Origin: Rhizorhabdus phycosphaerae
GTDB lineage: Bacteria; Pseudomonadota; Alphaproteobacteria; Sphingomonadales; Sphingomonadaceae
Direction: 5' to 3'
NCBI RefSeq assembly: GCF_011044255.1
Contig: NZ_CP049107.1
Span: 2,071,501 to 2,135,500, forward strand
DNA: 64,000 nt
Part shown: positions 1 to 8,411 of the stretch, one piece after another
Position numbering within the stretch: the first letter of the stretch is position 1
Layout: each line of letters begins with the position of its first letter
Notes under the pieces: generated by a model
What the model was told of the DNA's origin: nothing
What the model saw: only the letters and a program-made list of their open reading frames with translations
The model's database searches: none
Made by a program: the position numbers and the translations under genes

Positions 1-243
1 CAAACAGATCACGCCATGGCCGATGCGGATGCGGTCGGTCTTGCCCGCGACGAAGGCCAGAAAGCTCTCGGGCGAGGACATGTGCGAATATTGGGTGAGC
101 GCGTGATGCTCTACCGCCCAGATGCAGTCGAGGCCCATTTTCTCGGCATAGACCGATTGCTCGACCGCCTCGAAAAAAGTCCGCTGCTCGGACTCGCGCG
201 ATGTGTCGGCCATCTGCGCTTCGAACGCCATGGAAAATTTCAT
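1..243 (-). CDS. LLM-class flavin-dependent oxidoreductase, 5' part only
   Basis: Luciferase-like monooxygenase family, which uses reduced flavin to oxidise small organic substrates in the cytoplasm. Only the first 81 codons are present because the gene runs off the left edge. Seen: N-terminus MKFSMAFEAQ, then WAVEHH (residues 42-47), YSHMSSPE (52-59) and IRIGHGV (72-78), the usual order of the first strands of the family's TIM barrel. The start at 243 is supported by a GAGGAGAGG ribosome site just upstream. It is divergent from a TetR gene, with a palindrome between them, so that regulator probably controls it. The substrate cannot be inferred. Confidence 0.85.
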   Translation of the reverse strand, partial: MKFSMAFEAQMADTSRESEQRTFFEAVEQSVYAEKMGLDCIWAVEHHALTQYSHMSSPESFLAFVAGKTDRIRIGHGVICL

Positions 244-285
244 GCTGCCTCTCCTCGTGCAGGGCCTGTCATCGCCCTTTGATTT

Positions 286-303
286 TTTAGAGCATGCTAT
301 AAA
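286..303. promoter_or_regulatory. Candidate TetR operator (palindrome)
   Basis: TTTAG-AGCATGCT-ATAAA is symmetric except for one position in each arm: a perfect 8-bp core, AGCATGCT, flanked by TTTA and TAAA. It lies between the divergent monooxygenase and TetR starts, the usual place for the operator of a TetR repressor that controls both itself and its neighbour. Binding is inferred. Confidence 0.5.
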
Positions 304-380
304 TCACGAAAGAAGCAAGTGGGAATTCGCAACCCGGCCGAGCACGATGCTGCTACAGGGCGTCCATAGGGGAGATGACA

Positions 381-992
381 GTGAAGCTTCATGCCGGAGC
401 GGAGCGACGCAAACAGTCGATATTGCAGGCCGCCCGCCTGCTTCTGCAGGAAGAACCGCTGTCGATGCGACGGCTGGCGGAAGCGGCGGGGGTCAGCCAG
501 GCGACGCCCTATAATCTGTTTGGGACAAAGCGCCGGCTTTACGTCGCTCTTCACCGCGAACTCGAAGCCGAACTGATCGAATCGATCGCATCGACCGAGT
601 CGCGCGACGCGCTCGACCGCATGTATTCGGCGATCCGGTTGATGGCGGCGCGGATGGACCGCGAAGCCGGTCTCTATCGCGAGCTGTTCGCGACCATCTA
701 CGCCTCCGATGCCGAGGATCATGACGCCCAGGTCGAGACGGCGGCGGCCTTCTGGGACGGCCTGCTCCTGCCCCTGCAAGCGGAGGGGCTGCTGTCGGAC
801 GAAACCGACATGCCCGCCTTCACCCGCAACTTCGTCTATCTGCTGTCGGGGGCGCTGATGGCTTGGACCGATCGCCGGATCGACACCGCTGCACTGGAGA
901 GCGCCGTGCGTTACGGCTTCACTCTCGCCGCGCTCGCCCTTGCGACAAATCTGTCGCGCGACCGCCTTTTGCGTGTTCTCGCCGGGACCTGA
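381..992 (+). CDS. TetR/AcrR-family transcriptional regulator
   Basis: Cytoplasmic DNA-binding regulator of about 203 residues, normal for TetR. The N-terminal helix-turn-helix is recognisable in the first 60 residues (SMRRLAEAAGVSQATPYNLF, then a G-T-K-R-R-L-Y segment); the helical C-terminal part is the ligand-binding and dimer domain, whose ligand cannot be read from sequence. Start choice: an AGGGGAG site at 368-374 touches an ATG at 375 but is 6 nt from an in-frame GTG at 381, so GTG is preferred; the ATG would add two residues. It probably represses the divergent luciferase-like gene through the palindrome at 286-303. Confidence 0.88.
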   Translation: MKLHAGAERRKQSILQAARLLLQEEPLSMRRLAEAAGVSQATPYNLFGTKRRLYVALHRELEAELIESIASTESRDALDRMYSAIRLMAARMDREAGLYRELFATIYASDAEDHDAQVETAAAFWDGLLLPLQAEGLLSDETDMPAFTRNFVYLLSGALMAWTDRRIDTAALESAVRYGFTLAALALATNLSRDRLLRVLAGT

Positions 993-1064
993 CCACGAAC
1001 GATACGGGACTGGAACCATGCCGCCATCCGCTCGTCTGGCCTATTGAGCAGAGCGAGGCGTGGC

Positions 1065-2540
1065 ATGAAGACGTTGGATGCGCTCCCGGTGGAAGCGGAA
1101 CAGTGGGAGGAGATCCTTGCGCGACTGGGCGACGGTCTCATCCTCGCGGACAGGCGGGGACGGTTGATCTGGGCGAACGCAGTCGCCGCCGAGCTGCACG
1201 GGGCGGAAGATCCGGCAGACCTCGGCCGTAACGCGGAGGACTACCGTGCTCGTCATCCGCTCCGCTATCGCAACAACCGCGTCCTCGAGCCCGAGGCTTA
1301 CCCGATAGACCGGCTGCTGCGGGGCGAGAAAGTCGACGAGATGCTGGTGGAGATCGTTCCCCGGATCCCCGAGGATGCTTGCCGCACGCTGCGGATCAGC
1401 GGCCTCTCGCTAGACGATGCCGGCGGCTCGAAGCTTCACGTCCTGATCGTCCGCGATGCCGCCCCGCTGCTCGAAGCCGAGCGCCGGTTCGAGCAGACCT
1501 TCAACGTCAACCCGGCCCCTGCCGTCATCTGCCGCCTGAGCGACCATCGCTATGTGAAGGTCAATCAGGGCTTCCTCGATATGACCGGTTTCGCACGGGA
1601 AGAGGTGCTGGACCGCTCGCTCTACGATATCGACGTGCTGCGCGACGCCGCCGATCTCGACCGCGCGAAGGAGCGGTTGCGCGAGGGAAAGACGATCCCG
1701 CAGATGCAGGCCGATCTTGCTCTACCCGATGGTGGGCGCAAGCTGGTGATCGTGGCGGGGCAGCCGATCGAACTCGACGACGAGCGCTGCATGCTTTTCT
1801 CCTTCGCCGACCTGGAGCCGCATCGCCAGGCGGAAAACCGCCTGCGCGCCAGCGAAGAGCGTTTCGTGCGAACCTTCCGCCTGGCACCGGTCGGAATGGC
1901 GATCACGACCAGCGCCGATTTTCGCCTGTGCGACGTCAACGACGCGTTCGAACAGCTCACCGGCTATGTCGGCGACGAGGCGATGGACCAGTCGATGGCG
2001 CGTCTCAAATTGTGGGATCCCGCGACCTTTCTCAAAGAGGCTGCCGCGCTGCTCGAGGAGCGGACCGGCTTTCGCGGTCGCGACATCAGGGTGCGGACCA
2101 AGGATGGCGGATTCGTCGACTGCCTGGTTTCGGCCGAAGTCATCCCCCTGAACGACGACCGCTGTATCCTCTGGGTCGTCCAGGACATCCACGAGCGGCG
2201 CCACAGCGAGCTCGAACTGATCACCGCGATCGAGGCGGTCATGAAAGACACCAACTGGTTCAGCCGGACCGTGGTCGAGAAGCTCGCCAATCTCCGCTCG
2301 CCCCACCCGCATGCCGCGCCCGTGGAGGTGAGCGAGCTGACCCGGCGCGAGAAGGAAGTGCTCAGCCTGCTGTGCGAAGGCGGAGACGATGCCGGTATCG
2401 CGCGCGAGATGGGCGTTTCCCGCAACACGCTGCGCAACCACATCGCGCGCGTCTACGCCAAGATCGGCGTCAACCGCCGCGCCGCCGCCATCCTCTGGGC
2501 CCGGGAGCGCGGATTCCCGCTGAGCCGCCCGATCCGTTGA
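1065..2540 (+). CDS. Triple-PAS LuxR-type transcriptional regulator
   Basis: About 491 residues. Three PAS-like sensory domains lie in tandem at roughly 18-125, 135-250 and 260-380; the second and third each begin with an F-x-x-T-F segment. A LuxR/FixJ-type helix-turn-helix lies at about 425-487 (LTRREKEVLSLL, then SRNTLRNHIARVYAKIGVNR). There is no receiver domain or kinase, so it should sense a small molecule, light or redox directly and bind DNA in one polypeptide. No cysteine of the LOV photocycle type is evident. ATG 1065 is chosen; an in-frame TTG at 1044 is possible but has no better ribosome site. The gene downstream encodes a CsbD-type stress protein, which suggests but does not show a stress role. 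Confidence 0.85.
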   Translation: MKTLDALPVEAEQWEEILARLGDGLILADRRGRLIWANAVAAELHGAEDPADLGRNAEDYRARHPLRYRNNRVLEPEAYPIDRLLRGEKVDEMLVEIVPRIPEDACRTLRISGLSLDDAGGSKLHVLIVRDAAPLLEAERRFEQTFNVNPAPAVICRLSDHRYVKVNQGFLDMTGFAREEVLDRSLYDIDVLRDAADLDRAKERLREGKTIPQMQADLALPDGGRKLVIVAGQPIELDDERCMLFSFADLEPHRQAENRLRASEERFVRTFRLAPVGMAITTSADFRLCDVNDAFEQLTGYVGDEAMDQSMARLKLWDPATFLKEAAALLEERTGFRGRDIRVRTKDGGFVDCLVSAEVIPLNDDRCILWVVQDIHERRHSELELITAIEAVMKDTNWFSRTVVEKLANLRSPHPHAAPVEVSELTRREKEVLSLLCEGGDDAGIAREMGVSRNTLRNHIARVYAKIGVNRRAAAILWARERGFPLSRPIR

Positions 2541-2673
2541 CGGCAGCCGCTACTAGTCCGGTACTACTATACGATTTGGTCCGCCTGCATCTTTGGCGAC
2601 GACCTGTTCGGGTCCAGATGGGAGGCATGGCGCTGCGTCCGGCAGCGCCGCACTCTTGAAGATGGAGACCGAC

Positions 2674-2856
2674 ATGGACAGCAATCGCATCAAGGGCGAG
2701 GCCCGCAAGGTCAAGGGCTCGATCAAGGAAGCCGCCGGCAAGATCATCGGCGATCGCACGCTCGAAGCCGAAGGCATCGCGGAGAAGGCCGCAGGCACCG
2801 CTCAGGCTGCCGCGGGCAAGCTTGCCGACGGCGCGCGGAATGCACTGCGCCGCTGA
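2674..2856 (+). CDS. CsbD-family stress-response protein
   Basis: Small hydrophilic protein of 60 residues beginning MDSNRIKGEARKVKG and continuing with the family's alternating Lys/Glu/Ala pattern (GSIKEAAGKIIGD, EAEGIAEKAAG). CsbD proteins are abundant under general stress in many bacteria; their molecular activity is unknown. The start at 2674 is preferred to an in-frame ATG at 2662 because GGAGA at 2664-2668 is correctly spaced for 2674. A strong hairpin follows the stop, so the gene is probably transcribed alone or last in a unit. I looked for a GGAAC-type general-stress promoter in 2541-2673 and did not see a convincing one. Confidence 0.88.
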   Translation: MDSNRIKGEARKVKGSIKEAAGKIIGDRTLEAEGIAEKAAGTAQAAAGKLADGARNALRR

Positions 2857-2865
2857 TCGGGTCTC

Positions 2866-2894
2866 GGGCGCCGCCCGGTCGCGGCGCCCTTTCT
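2866..2894 (+). terminator. Rho-independent terminator after the CsbD gene
   Basis: GGGCGCCGC (2866-2874) and GCGGCGCCC (2881-2889) form a perfect 9-bp GC stem with the 6-nt loop CCGGTC, followed by TTTCT. It begins 9 nt after the CsbD stop codon. Confidence 0.75.
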
Positions 2895-2982
2895 ACCATC
2901 ACCGCAGAGAAAGACGAGAATGACCGTGTCCGCACTGCGTGCGCAGCCGTCGTCACCCCTACGGCCGCAGAAGAGTCATATC

Positions 2983-3159
2983 ATGTCCAAATTCGACGCC
3001 GACATCGCCTATTATCGCCGACGTGCCGCAGAGAGCGCGGAACGGGCGCTTGCCGCCCCAACCCCTGGCGCCCGCCTCGCCCATGAGGAGCTCGCCCGGC
3101 TCTATCGGGCACGGCTCGCCACACTCGAGGAGGAACTTCCCGCCCGCCGTCAGGGTTGA
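2983..3159 (+). CDS. Small hypothetical protein (58 aa)
   Basis: No function recognised. Starting at MSKFDADIAYYRRRA, the 58-residue product is strongly helical and charged, with a YYRRRA segment near the N-terminus and alternating Ala/Arg/Glu/Leu suited to an amphipathic helix or small coiled coil. There is no signal peptide or membrane segment. Short proteins of this style recur in sphingomonad genomes. It sits between the CsbD terminator and a lipoprotein gene, 34 nt from the latter, so the two could share a message. An in-frame ATG at 2920 exists, but the sequence between looks non-coding. Confidence 0.55.
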   Translation: MSKFDADIAYYRRRAAESAERALAAPTPGARLAHEELARLYRARLATLEEELPARRQG

Positions 3160-3193
3160 GGCCGGGGCTCGGCCGCAGATGGAGACTATGTTG

Positions 3194-3547
3194 ATGAACA
3201 GGATCGCCCTTTTCCCGCTTTTCGCACTCGCCACGCTCGCGGCGTGCCAGGGTCCAGAGCAGAAGGCGGGCGCCGAAAAGGACAAGGCCGAAGCGCAGGC
3301 CGCCGGACGCCCCTATGAGGGCAATGGCCCCAATGAGCGCATCGGCGCAGCGATGGACAAGGCGAAGGAGGCTGCCGAGGACGCACGCGAGGCGACCGCC
3401 GATGCGCTGGAGCAGCGCGGCGACAGTATCGAGCGCGCGGCCGATATCCAGGCCGAGCGGCTGGAGGCACAGGCCGAGGCCATCCGCAATGCGGCCGAAG
3501 ACAAGGCGAAGGCGCTGAAGGCGCAGGCTGAGACGGCGGTGCGCTGA
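3194..3547 (+). CDS. Predicted small lipoprotein with Ala/Glu-rich helix
   Basis: 117 residues. The N-terminus MNRIALFPLFALATLAAC is a lipoprotein signal with lipobox LAAC (Cys18), so the mature protein should be anchored in the envelope. The rest is one long Ala/Glu/Asp/Lys-rich helix with heptad-like spacing, reminiscent of coiled-coil envelope lipoproteins but with no recognisable family domain. ATG 3194 lies 9 nt after GGAG; an upstream in-frame ATG at 3188 is too close to that site. Function unknown; a cell-surface or periplasmic structural role is inferred. Confidence 0.7.
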   Translation: MNRIALFPLFALATLAACQGPEQKAGAEKDKAEAQAAGRPYEGNGPNERIGAAMDKAKEAAEDAREATADALEQRGDSIERAADIQAERLEAQAEAIRNAAEDKAKALKAQAETAVR

Positions 3548-3574
3548 GCACCGACCGCCTCTGAGCCGATTACG

Positions 3575-3605
3575 AAAAAGGGGATGCGCCTATTAGCGCA
3601 TCCCC
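3575..3605 (-). terminator. Rho-independent terminator of phoX (bidirectional)
   Basis: GGGGATGCGC (3580-3589) pairs perfectly with GCGCATCCCC (3596-3605) around a 6-nt loop. Read on the minus strand, the 10-bp stem is followed by TTTTT (complement of 3575-3579), a textbook terminator for the phoX gene that ends at 3631. On the plus strand it is followed only by CCTTAG, so it may also stop the lipoprotein message less efficiently. Confidence 0.9.
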
Positions 3606-3630
3606 CTTAGGTCACATGGGCGGGCTCGTG

Positions 3631-6108
3631 TCAGAGACCGACGACGCCGCCATCGGTCTTGGTGATCACGATCGTTGCCGAGCGCGGGCGCGCGGTCGTC
3701 GAGGTGCCGCCCTGGGTCGCCGGCCAGCTGCTCTGCAGCGTGGTCAGCGAACCATCCTCACCCGGGTGCTGGATGTTGACGAACAGCGTGCGGCCATCCG
3801 GCGTCGAATCGATGCCGGTGATCTCGCAGCCCTTCGGACCGACGAGGAAGCGCTTCAGCGTGCCGGTCGTCGCGGCCTTGCCGACCACGGTCGCCTGGGT
3901 CCGCGTCGCGCCGTCGGCGCCGGTGTTCGTGATCGTCTTCGTGCCGCCATCGCCGACCTTGCCCGGAAGCGCGACCAGCATCTGGTTGTTGGTGCGGTCG
4001 GTGAAGGCGCCGTCGTCGGTCTGGATCCACAGCAGCGGATTGGCCTGACCGGAAGCATTCTGGCCACGGCCGAACCACAGGCCGTCCGGGCTGGAGAAGT
4101 CGTTCGACGCATCCAGGCCCGAGATGTTGACGTTGGTGGGGTCGGCATCGGCGGAGTCCGCACCGAACAGATAGATGTCCCAGCCGAAGGTCGTGGCTTC
4201 CGACGTGTCGCCAGTCTCGCGGATACGCAGGATATGGCCGTTCGGATTGCCGCGCTGCGCCGTGTTCGCCGAGCCCTTGGGATCGTTATAGTGGCGCGGA
4301 TTGGCGGCATCGGTGCCCGTCAGCGGACGAACCGTGGCGTTGTTGTTAGTCAGCGTCAGATACATCTCGCCGTTGACCGGATTGGTTGCGGTCCACTCCG
4401 GACGGTCCATCTTCGTCGCACCCAGCGCGTCGGCGGCGAGACGGACATTGGTCAGCACGTCGGCCTGGTCGGCGAAGGGATAGGCGGCATTGGCCGAGGT
4501 CAGCGGGGCGGTGCCGAACACCAGCGGCATCCAGGTGCCGGTGCCATCGGCGTTGAACTTCGCGACATAGAGCGTGCCCGCATCGAGATATTTGTCGCCG
4601 ATGGCCAGACGATCGGTCGCGCTGGCGTCAGCGGCAGCCCATGCCTGCGCGGAGACGAACTTGTACAGATATTCACCGCGCGAATCGTCGCCCATGTAGA
4701 AGGCGGGCTTGCGGCCGGCGACGAACTGCGACGGCCAGGCGCCTTCATGACCGAAGCGGCCGAGCGCGGTGCGCTTGCGCGGCGCCTTGGTCGGATCATA
4801 GGGATCGATCTCGACGACCCAGCCGAACTGGTTCGGCTCGTTGCGGAAGTCGCCGGTGCCGTCAGCGGCGGCACCCACGACGCTGGCGTTCCAGCGCGAA
4901 TAGATGGTGCTGCTTGCATCGGCGGGAACAACGGTCGCCCAGCCATAGCTGCCATTGGCGCCTTCGCTGATGCCATAGCGGTTGAGCGCGACGACCGACT
5001 TGGCGGTCGCACCGCCCCGGGCGGCATTGTCGCCCGTGACGCGACGGAAATAGCCCGCCCAATTCTCTTCGCAGGTCAGGTAGGTGCCCCAGGCGGTATA
5101 GCCATTGGCGCAATTGTTGATCGTGCCGCGCCCGTCCGTGCCTGCGGGGGAGAAAGCGGTGCGGAGCAGCGCGTTACCGCGCACAGGGCCCGAGAAAGTA
5201 GCCGGGGTCAGCGGGGTCACGCGGCGATTGAGGGTCGAGCCCTGAACATAGCTCCAGGCGCCCGAGCTGGCGCGCGTCACTTCGACGATGCTGACGCCAT
5301 GGGCTTCCATCTCCTTGAGCGCCTCGGCTTCGGGACGAGCGCCGGCGACGGTGGTCGGGCCGTTGGCATGCAGATAGATCTGGGTGATGTTCTCATGGTT
5401 CATCACCAGCAGGCCGCGGCTGTTGCTGTTCGCGTCGGGGGTCGCGCCGGTCGCGGCGAGGCCGAAATAGCTCATGCCGTCATGATGGTCGCCAGCCCGC
5501 TTCGAGAAGCCGGTGTCTGTGCCGTTATTGGCATAGGCCGGCGTTGCGGTGTCGATCGGATCGCCGAGACGGTAGAGCACCGAGACCGCATAGCCCTCGG
5601 GCACCTTGACGATATCGTCGAGGCTCTTGGCGATGGAGTTGAAGCCAAGGACGGCGGGCGAGACGGTGATCGTCGTCTCGGCGGTCGAGGACTTGTTCTT
5701 GCTGTCGGTCGCGGTGAAGCGGAAGACCAGCGCGGTCGAGGCCGAGACGGCGGGCGCGATGAAGGTCGCGTTGTTGCTGTTGGCGTTGGTCAGCGTGACC
5801 GACGGACCCGAGACCTGCGTCCAGGAAACGCTGCCGATCTCGTTCTTGTCGGTAGCGGTGCCGGCCAGCGTGACGAGCTTGCCCGAGCTGGTGGTGCCGT
5901 TCTGCCCGGCGCTCACGACCGGCGCATCGTTACCGCCGCAGGCGGTGAGCAGCATGCCGCCGAAAGTCGCGGCCGCAATGGCCGAAATGCCACCGAACAG
6001 CGTCTGGCGGCGCGAATAACGCTGCGCGACGAGGCTCTCCAGCGTGGGATTGTCAGTCGGATTGCAATCGACATTGCCGTCCGTGTAGCCGTGCACCATC
6101 TCGTTCAT
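3631..6108 (-). CDS. phoX: PhoX-family alkaline phosphatase, Tat-exported lipoprotein
   Basis: 825 residues. PhoX enzymes hydrolyse phosphate esters outside the cytoplasm using an iron-calcium centre. Seen: a twin-arginine motif YSRRQTLFGG (residues 31-40), a hydrophobic stretch, then LLTACGG, a lipobox with Cys57, so the product should be a Tat-translocated lipoprotein. An Ig-like or cadherin-like segment (about 65-150) precedes the PhoX domain, which includes GDHHDGMSYFG, LLVMNHEN, TCEENWAGYF and MDRPEW. An AAGGGG ribosome site precedes the start. A strong terminator follows. A weak Pho-box-like repeat lies about 80-97 bp upstream. Related DUF839 proteins of unknown substrate are the main alternative. 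Confidence 0.88.
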   Translation of the reverse strand: MNEMVHGYTDGNVDCNPTDNPTLESLVAQRYSRRQTLFGGISAIAAATFGGMLLTACGGNDAPVVSAGQNGTTSSGKLVTLAGTATDKNEIGSVSWTQVSGPSVTLTNANSNNATFIAPAVSASTALVFRFTATDSKNKSSTAETTITVSPAVLGFNSIAKSLDDIVKVPEGYAVSVLYRLGDPIDTATPAYANNGTDTGFSKRAGDHHDGMSYFGLAATGATPDANSNSRGLLVMNHENITQIYLHANGPTTVAGARPEAEALKEMEAHGVSIVEVTRASSGAWSYVQGSTLNRRVTPLTPATFSGPVRGNALLRTAFSPAGTDGRGTINNCANGYTAWGTYLTCEENWAGYFRRVTGDNAARGGATAKSVVALNRYGISEGANGSYGWATVVPADASSTIYSRWNASVVGAAADGTGDFRNEPNQFGWVVEIDPYDPTKAPRKRTALGRFGHEGAWPSQFVAGRKPAFYMGDDSRGEYLYKFVSAQAWAAADASATDRLAIGDKYLDAGTLYVAKFNADGTGTWMPLVFGTAPLTSANAAYPFADQADVLTNVRLAADALGATKMDRPEWTATNPVNGEMYLTLTNNNATVRPLTGTDAANPRHYNDPKGSANTAQRGNPNGHILRIRETGDTSEATTFGWDIYLFGADSADADPTNVNISGLDASNDFSSPDGLWFGRGQNASGQANPLLWIQTDDGAFTDRTNNQMLVALPGKVGDGGTKTITNTGADGATRTQATVVGKAATTGTLKRFLVGPKGCEITGIDSTPDGRTLFVNIQHPGEDGSLTTLQSSWPATQGGTSTTARPRSATIVITKTDGGVVGL

Positions 6109-6187
6109 CTGGTCGGACCCCTTGGTTGAGAAGGGGGCGGGCTAACAGCGCCGTGCGAAACATTGGTGCCGTAGCGCTTACGGTGCG

Positions 6188-6205
6188 ATGAAAAGGAGAT
6201 GACGC
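6188..6205 (-). promoter_or_regulatory. Pho-box-like direct repeat upstream of phoX
   Basis: On the minus strand the sequence reads GCGTCAT-CTCC-TTTTCAT: two 7-mers, each matching the PhoB half-site CTGTCAT at 5 of 7 positions, with the canonical 4-bp spacer. It is about 80-97 bp before the phoX start. The match is partial, so PhoB control is only plausible. Confidence 0.35.
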
Positions 6206-6210
6206 CTGCG

Positions 6211-7224
6211 TTACAGTGGAGGCAGGAACGCGCCGACCGCGCGATCTCGTCCCGACCGTTTGGCATCGTAAAGCAGCGCATCCGCCGCCGACAGCCAGCG
6301 GGCCGTGGAGCCGACCGGATGGCGTGCCGTCGACAGCCCGACGCTGATCGTCACCCGGCGCCGATCGATCACGTCCAGCGCGAGCGACGATATCGCCGCA
6401 CGAAGCCGGTCGGCCAGCCGCATCGCTTCCTCGGCCTCGACCGAAGGCAGCAGCAAGGCGAATTCCTCACCCCCGATGCGCCCCATCGGCCCTCCATCCC
6501 CGACGACGTCGCCGCAGGTCCGTGCGACCGCGCGGAGCACCTCGTCGCCGGCCGGATGTCCGAACTGGTCGTTGATCGCCTTGAAATGGTCGATGTCGAG
6601 CAGGAGCAGGCTTCCCACCGTGCCCTCGCGACCTTTGCCCCGAACCAGTTCGTCGATTGCGGACAGCAAGGCGCGGCGGCTGAGCAAGCCGGTCAGCGCA
6701 TCGCTCCCGGCGATCCGCCGCAATTCGAGCTCGTCGATGACGATCGCCGCAAGCTTGCCCAGAACCTCGATCTGTTCGGCACTGAAGTCGCGTCGCTCCA
6801 CATCGATCGCGCAGAGCGTCCCGACATTATAGCCGTCGGGGGACCGCAGTGGCACCCCGGCATAGGCGACTACCCCCGGCTCGCCCTGGACCAGCGGGCT
6901 TTCGCGAAAGTCGGGATGGAGCCGCGCGTCCGGGATGACCAGTGGCTCGTGCGTCTGAATCGCGCGATTGCAGAAGGCGATCGAGCGGGGGGTCTCGCTC
7001 GCCGCGACGCCTGCCCGCGCCTTGAACCACTGCCGGTCGCGGTCGATCAGCGTGACCGTCGACATCGGAACGCGCAGCACCGTCCGCACGAGATCGGTGA
7101 TGCGATCGAACGCGTCTTCGGGTGGCGTATCGACGATCTCGTAGCGATCGAGCGCCGCCTGCCGTCCGGCCTCGTCGGTCAAGCGAGGATCGCGTGCCCC
7201 CACTGCTGTTTCACTGCACAACAT
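6211..7224 (-). CDS. GAF-GGDEF diguanylate cyclase
   Basis: Makes cyclic di-GMP from two GTP. About 337 residues. An N-terminal GAF domain (about 15-160; FDRITDLVRTVLRVPMSTVT, later VGTLCAID) senses an unknown signal. The C-terminal GGDEF domain starts DALTGLLSRR and has the intact active-site motif GGEEF. The RxxD product-inhibition site is missing (GGDGG occupies that position), so feedback inhibition is not expected. No membrane segment is seen, so it should be cytosolic. Start is uncertain: ATG 7224 is used; a TTG at 7245 is in frame and neither has a clear ribosome site. Nearby PilZ and chemoreceptor genes could use its product. Confidence 0.88.
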   Translation of the reverse strand: MLCSETAVGARDPRLTDEAGRQAALDRYEIVDTPPEDAFDRITDLVRTVLRVPMSTVTLIDRDRQWFKARAGVAASETPRSIAFCNRAIQTHEPLVIPDARLHPDFRESPLVQGEPGVVAYAGVPLRSPDGYNVGTLCAIDVERRDFSAEQIEVLGKLAAIVIDELELRRIAGSDALTGLLSRRALLSAIDELVRGKGREGTVGSLLLLDIDHFKAINDQFGHPAGDEVLRAVARTCGDVVGDGGPMGRIGGEEFALLLPSVEAEEAMRLADRLRAAISSLALDVIDRRRVTISVGLSTARHPVGSTARWLSAADALLYDAKRSGRDRAVGAFLPPL

Positions 7225-7298
7225 CAGCCGACCGATAGTCGACAAGAGTGAACGAAACGACCCCGGGCCTCTACGCGATATGCGAAGGTCGTCGCGTT

Positions 7299-7913
7299 TC
7301 AGGCTCCGACCAGCCTGCGCAGCTTGGCGAGGCTGACATCGTCGGCCTCGCCATGCGCAAGCGCGCCGAAGAAACGGCCATCGGCGTCCATCAGGAAAAT
7401 CGTCGCCGTATGGTCGATCAGATAATCGCCGCCCTCGATCGGTACTTTTTCCCGATAGACATGATAGGCGTCGATGATCCGTGCCAGTTGCTGCGGACTG
7501 CCGGTCAGCCCGGTGATCGGTACCGGGAAGAGTGAGAGATAGTCGGCGATCGTCTGGCGGCTGTCATGCTCCGGATCGAGCGATACGAACAGCAGGCGCA
7601 GATTATCGCCCGCAGGGCCCAGTTGCCGCCGAAGACGGGACATGCGTTGGAGCGTCGTGGGGCAGATGTCCGGGCAGCGGGTGAAGCCGAAGAAGATTGC
7701 GAAAGGCTTTCCCTGCAAGCTGCGGTCGGTGACGGTCCTGCCATGCTGATCGACAAGCTCGAACGGCCCGCCAAAGGCATCACCATAGCCCATGGCGACC
7801 TCCTCCCGGGGCCACAGGGCGAGCGCGCCCAGCCCGATGGCGGCCAAGGCGATGGCCAGCCACAGGATCGGCCGCAGCCAGCCGGGCGCGGGCTTGGGAT
7901 CAGTGGTGGTCAT
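7299..7913 (-). CDS. SCO1/SenC-family copper chaperone
   Basis: About 204 residues. SCO proteins deliver copper to the CuA site of cytochrome oxidase and act as thiol-disulfide proteins in the periplasm. Seen: an N-terminal membrane anchor (WLRPILWLAIALAAIGLGAL), a thioredoxin-like fold with the metal motif CPDIC, and the partner histidine in DHTATIFL. The start at 7913 overlaps the end of the PCuAC gene by 14 nt, so the two are translationally linked. It is last of the copper-handling group DUF2946, TonB receptor, PCuAC, SCO1. Together with PCuAC it probably loads CuA. Confidence 0.92.
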   Translation of the reverse strand: MTTTDPKPAPGWLRPILWLAIALAAIGLGALALWPREEVAMGYGDAFGGPFELVDQHGRTVTDRSLQGKPFAIFFGFTRCPDICPTTLQRMSRLRRQLGPAGDNLRLLFVSLDPEHDSRQTIADYLSLFPVPITGLTGSPQQLARIIDAYHVYREKVPIEGGDYLIDHTATIFLMDADGRFFGALAHGEADDVSLAKLRRLVGA

Positions 7914-8361
7914 GGCCCCCGCCCAGCTGATGGTCGATCGGCTCGACCCGGAAACGGACGGGCACATCCCCGGCCTTCGCAAAGCGCAGCGTTATCGTCA
8001 CCGTCTCGCCGCGCTTGAGCGGGCGCTTGAGCCCCATCAGCATCAGATGATAGCCGCCCGGCTTGAGCGCGACGCTGCCGCCCGGTGCGATGGCGAGGCC
8101 TCCGCTGACCGGACGCATCCGCATGATGTTTCCGTCCATCGTCATGCTGTGCACGTCGACGCTGGCGGCCACCGCCGTGCTGCCGCCCAGCAGGCGGTCC
8201 TCGACCTTGCCGGCGTTACGGATGACGGCATAGCCCCCGCCGGCCTTCGCCGCCGGTGCGGTTTCGCGCAGCCAGGGGGTTTCGACCCTGACGGAAGCCG
8301 CAAGGGCAGGCGCGGACGCGACAAGGGCCGCGAGGCAGGCGATCGAGACATTGGGCTTCAT
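7900..8361 (-). CDS. PCuAC periplasmic copper chaperone
   Basis: 153 residues with a cleavable signal peptide (VSIACLAALVASAPALA). PCuAC proteins bind Cu(I) in the periplasm and pass it to oxidase CuA centres, usually with a SCO protein. Seen: the Met/His copper site spread over VDVHSMTMDGNIMRMRPV and PGGYHLMLMGL, as in the family, plus a C-terminal GGGHDHH tail that could bind additional copper. It overlaps the SCO gene by 14 nt and lies 50 nt after the TonB receptor gene, a compact copper delivery operon. Confidence 0.93.
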   Translation of the reverse strand: MKPNVSIACLAALVASAPALAASVRVETPWLRETAPAAKAGGGYAVIRNAGKVEDRLLGGSTAVAASVDVHSMTMDGNIMRMRPVSGGLAIAPGGSVALKPGGYHLMLMGLKRPLKRGETVTITLRFAKAGDVPVRFRVEPIDHQLGGGHDHH

Positions 8362-8411
8362 CGGTCACTCCTTTGAAAGGGCGGGAGCGGCGCCATGGCC
8401 GCTCCCCGGCG

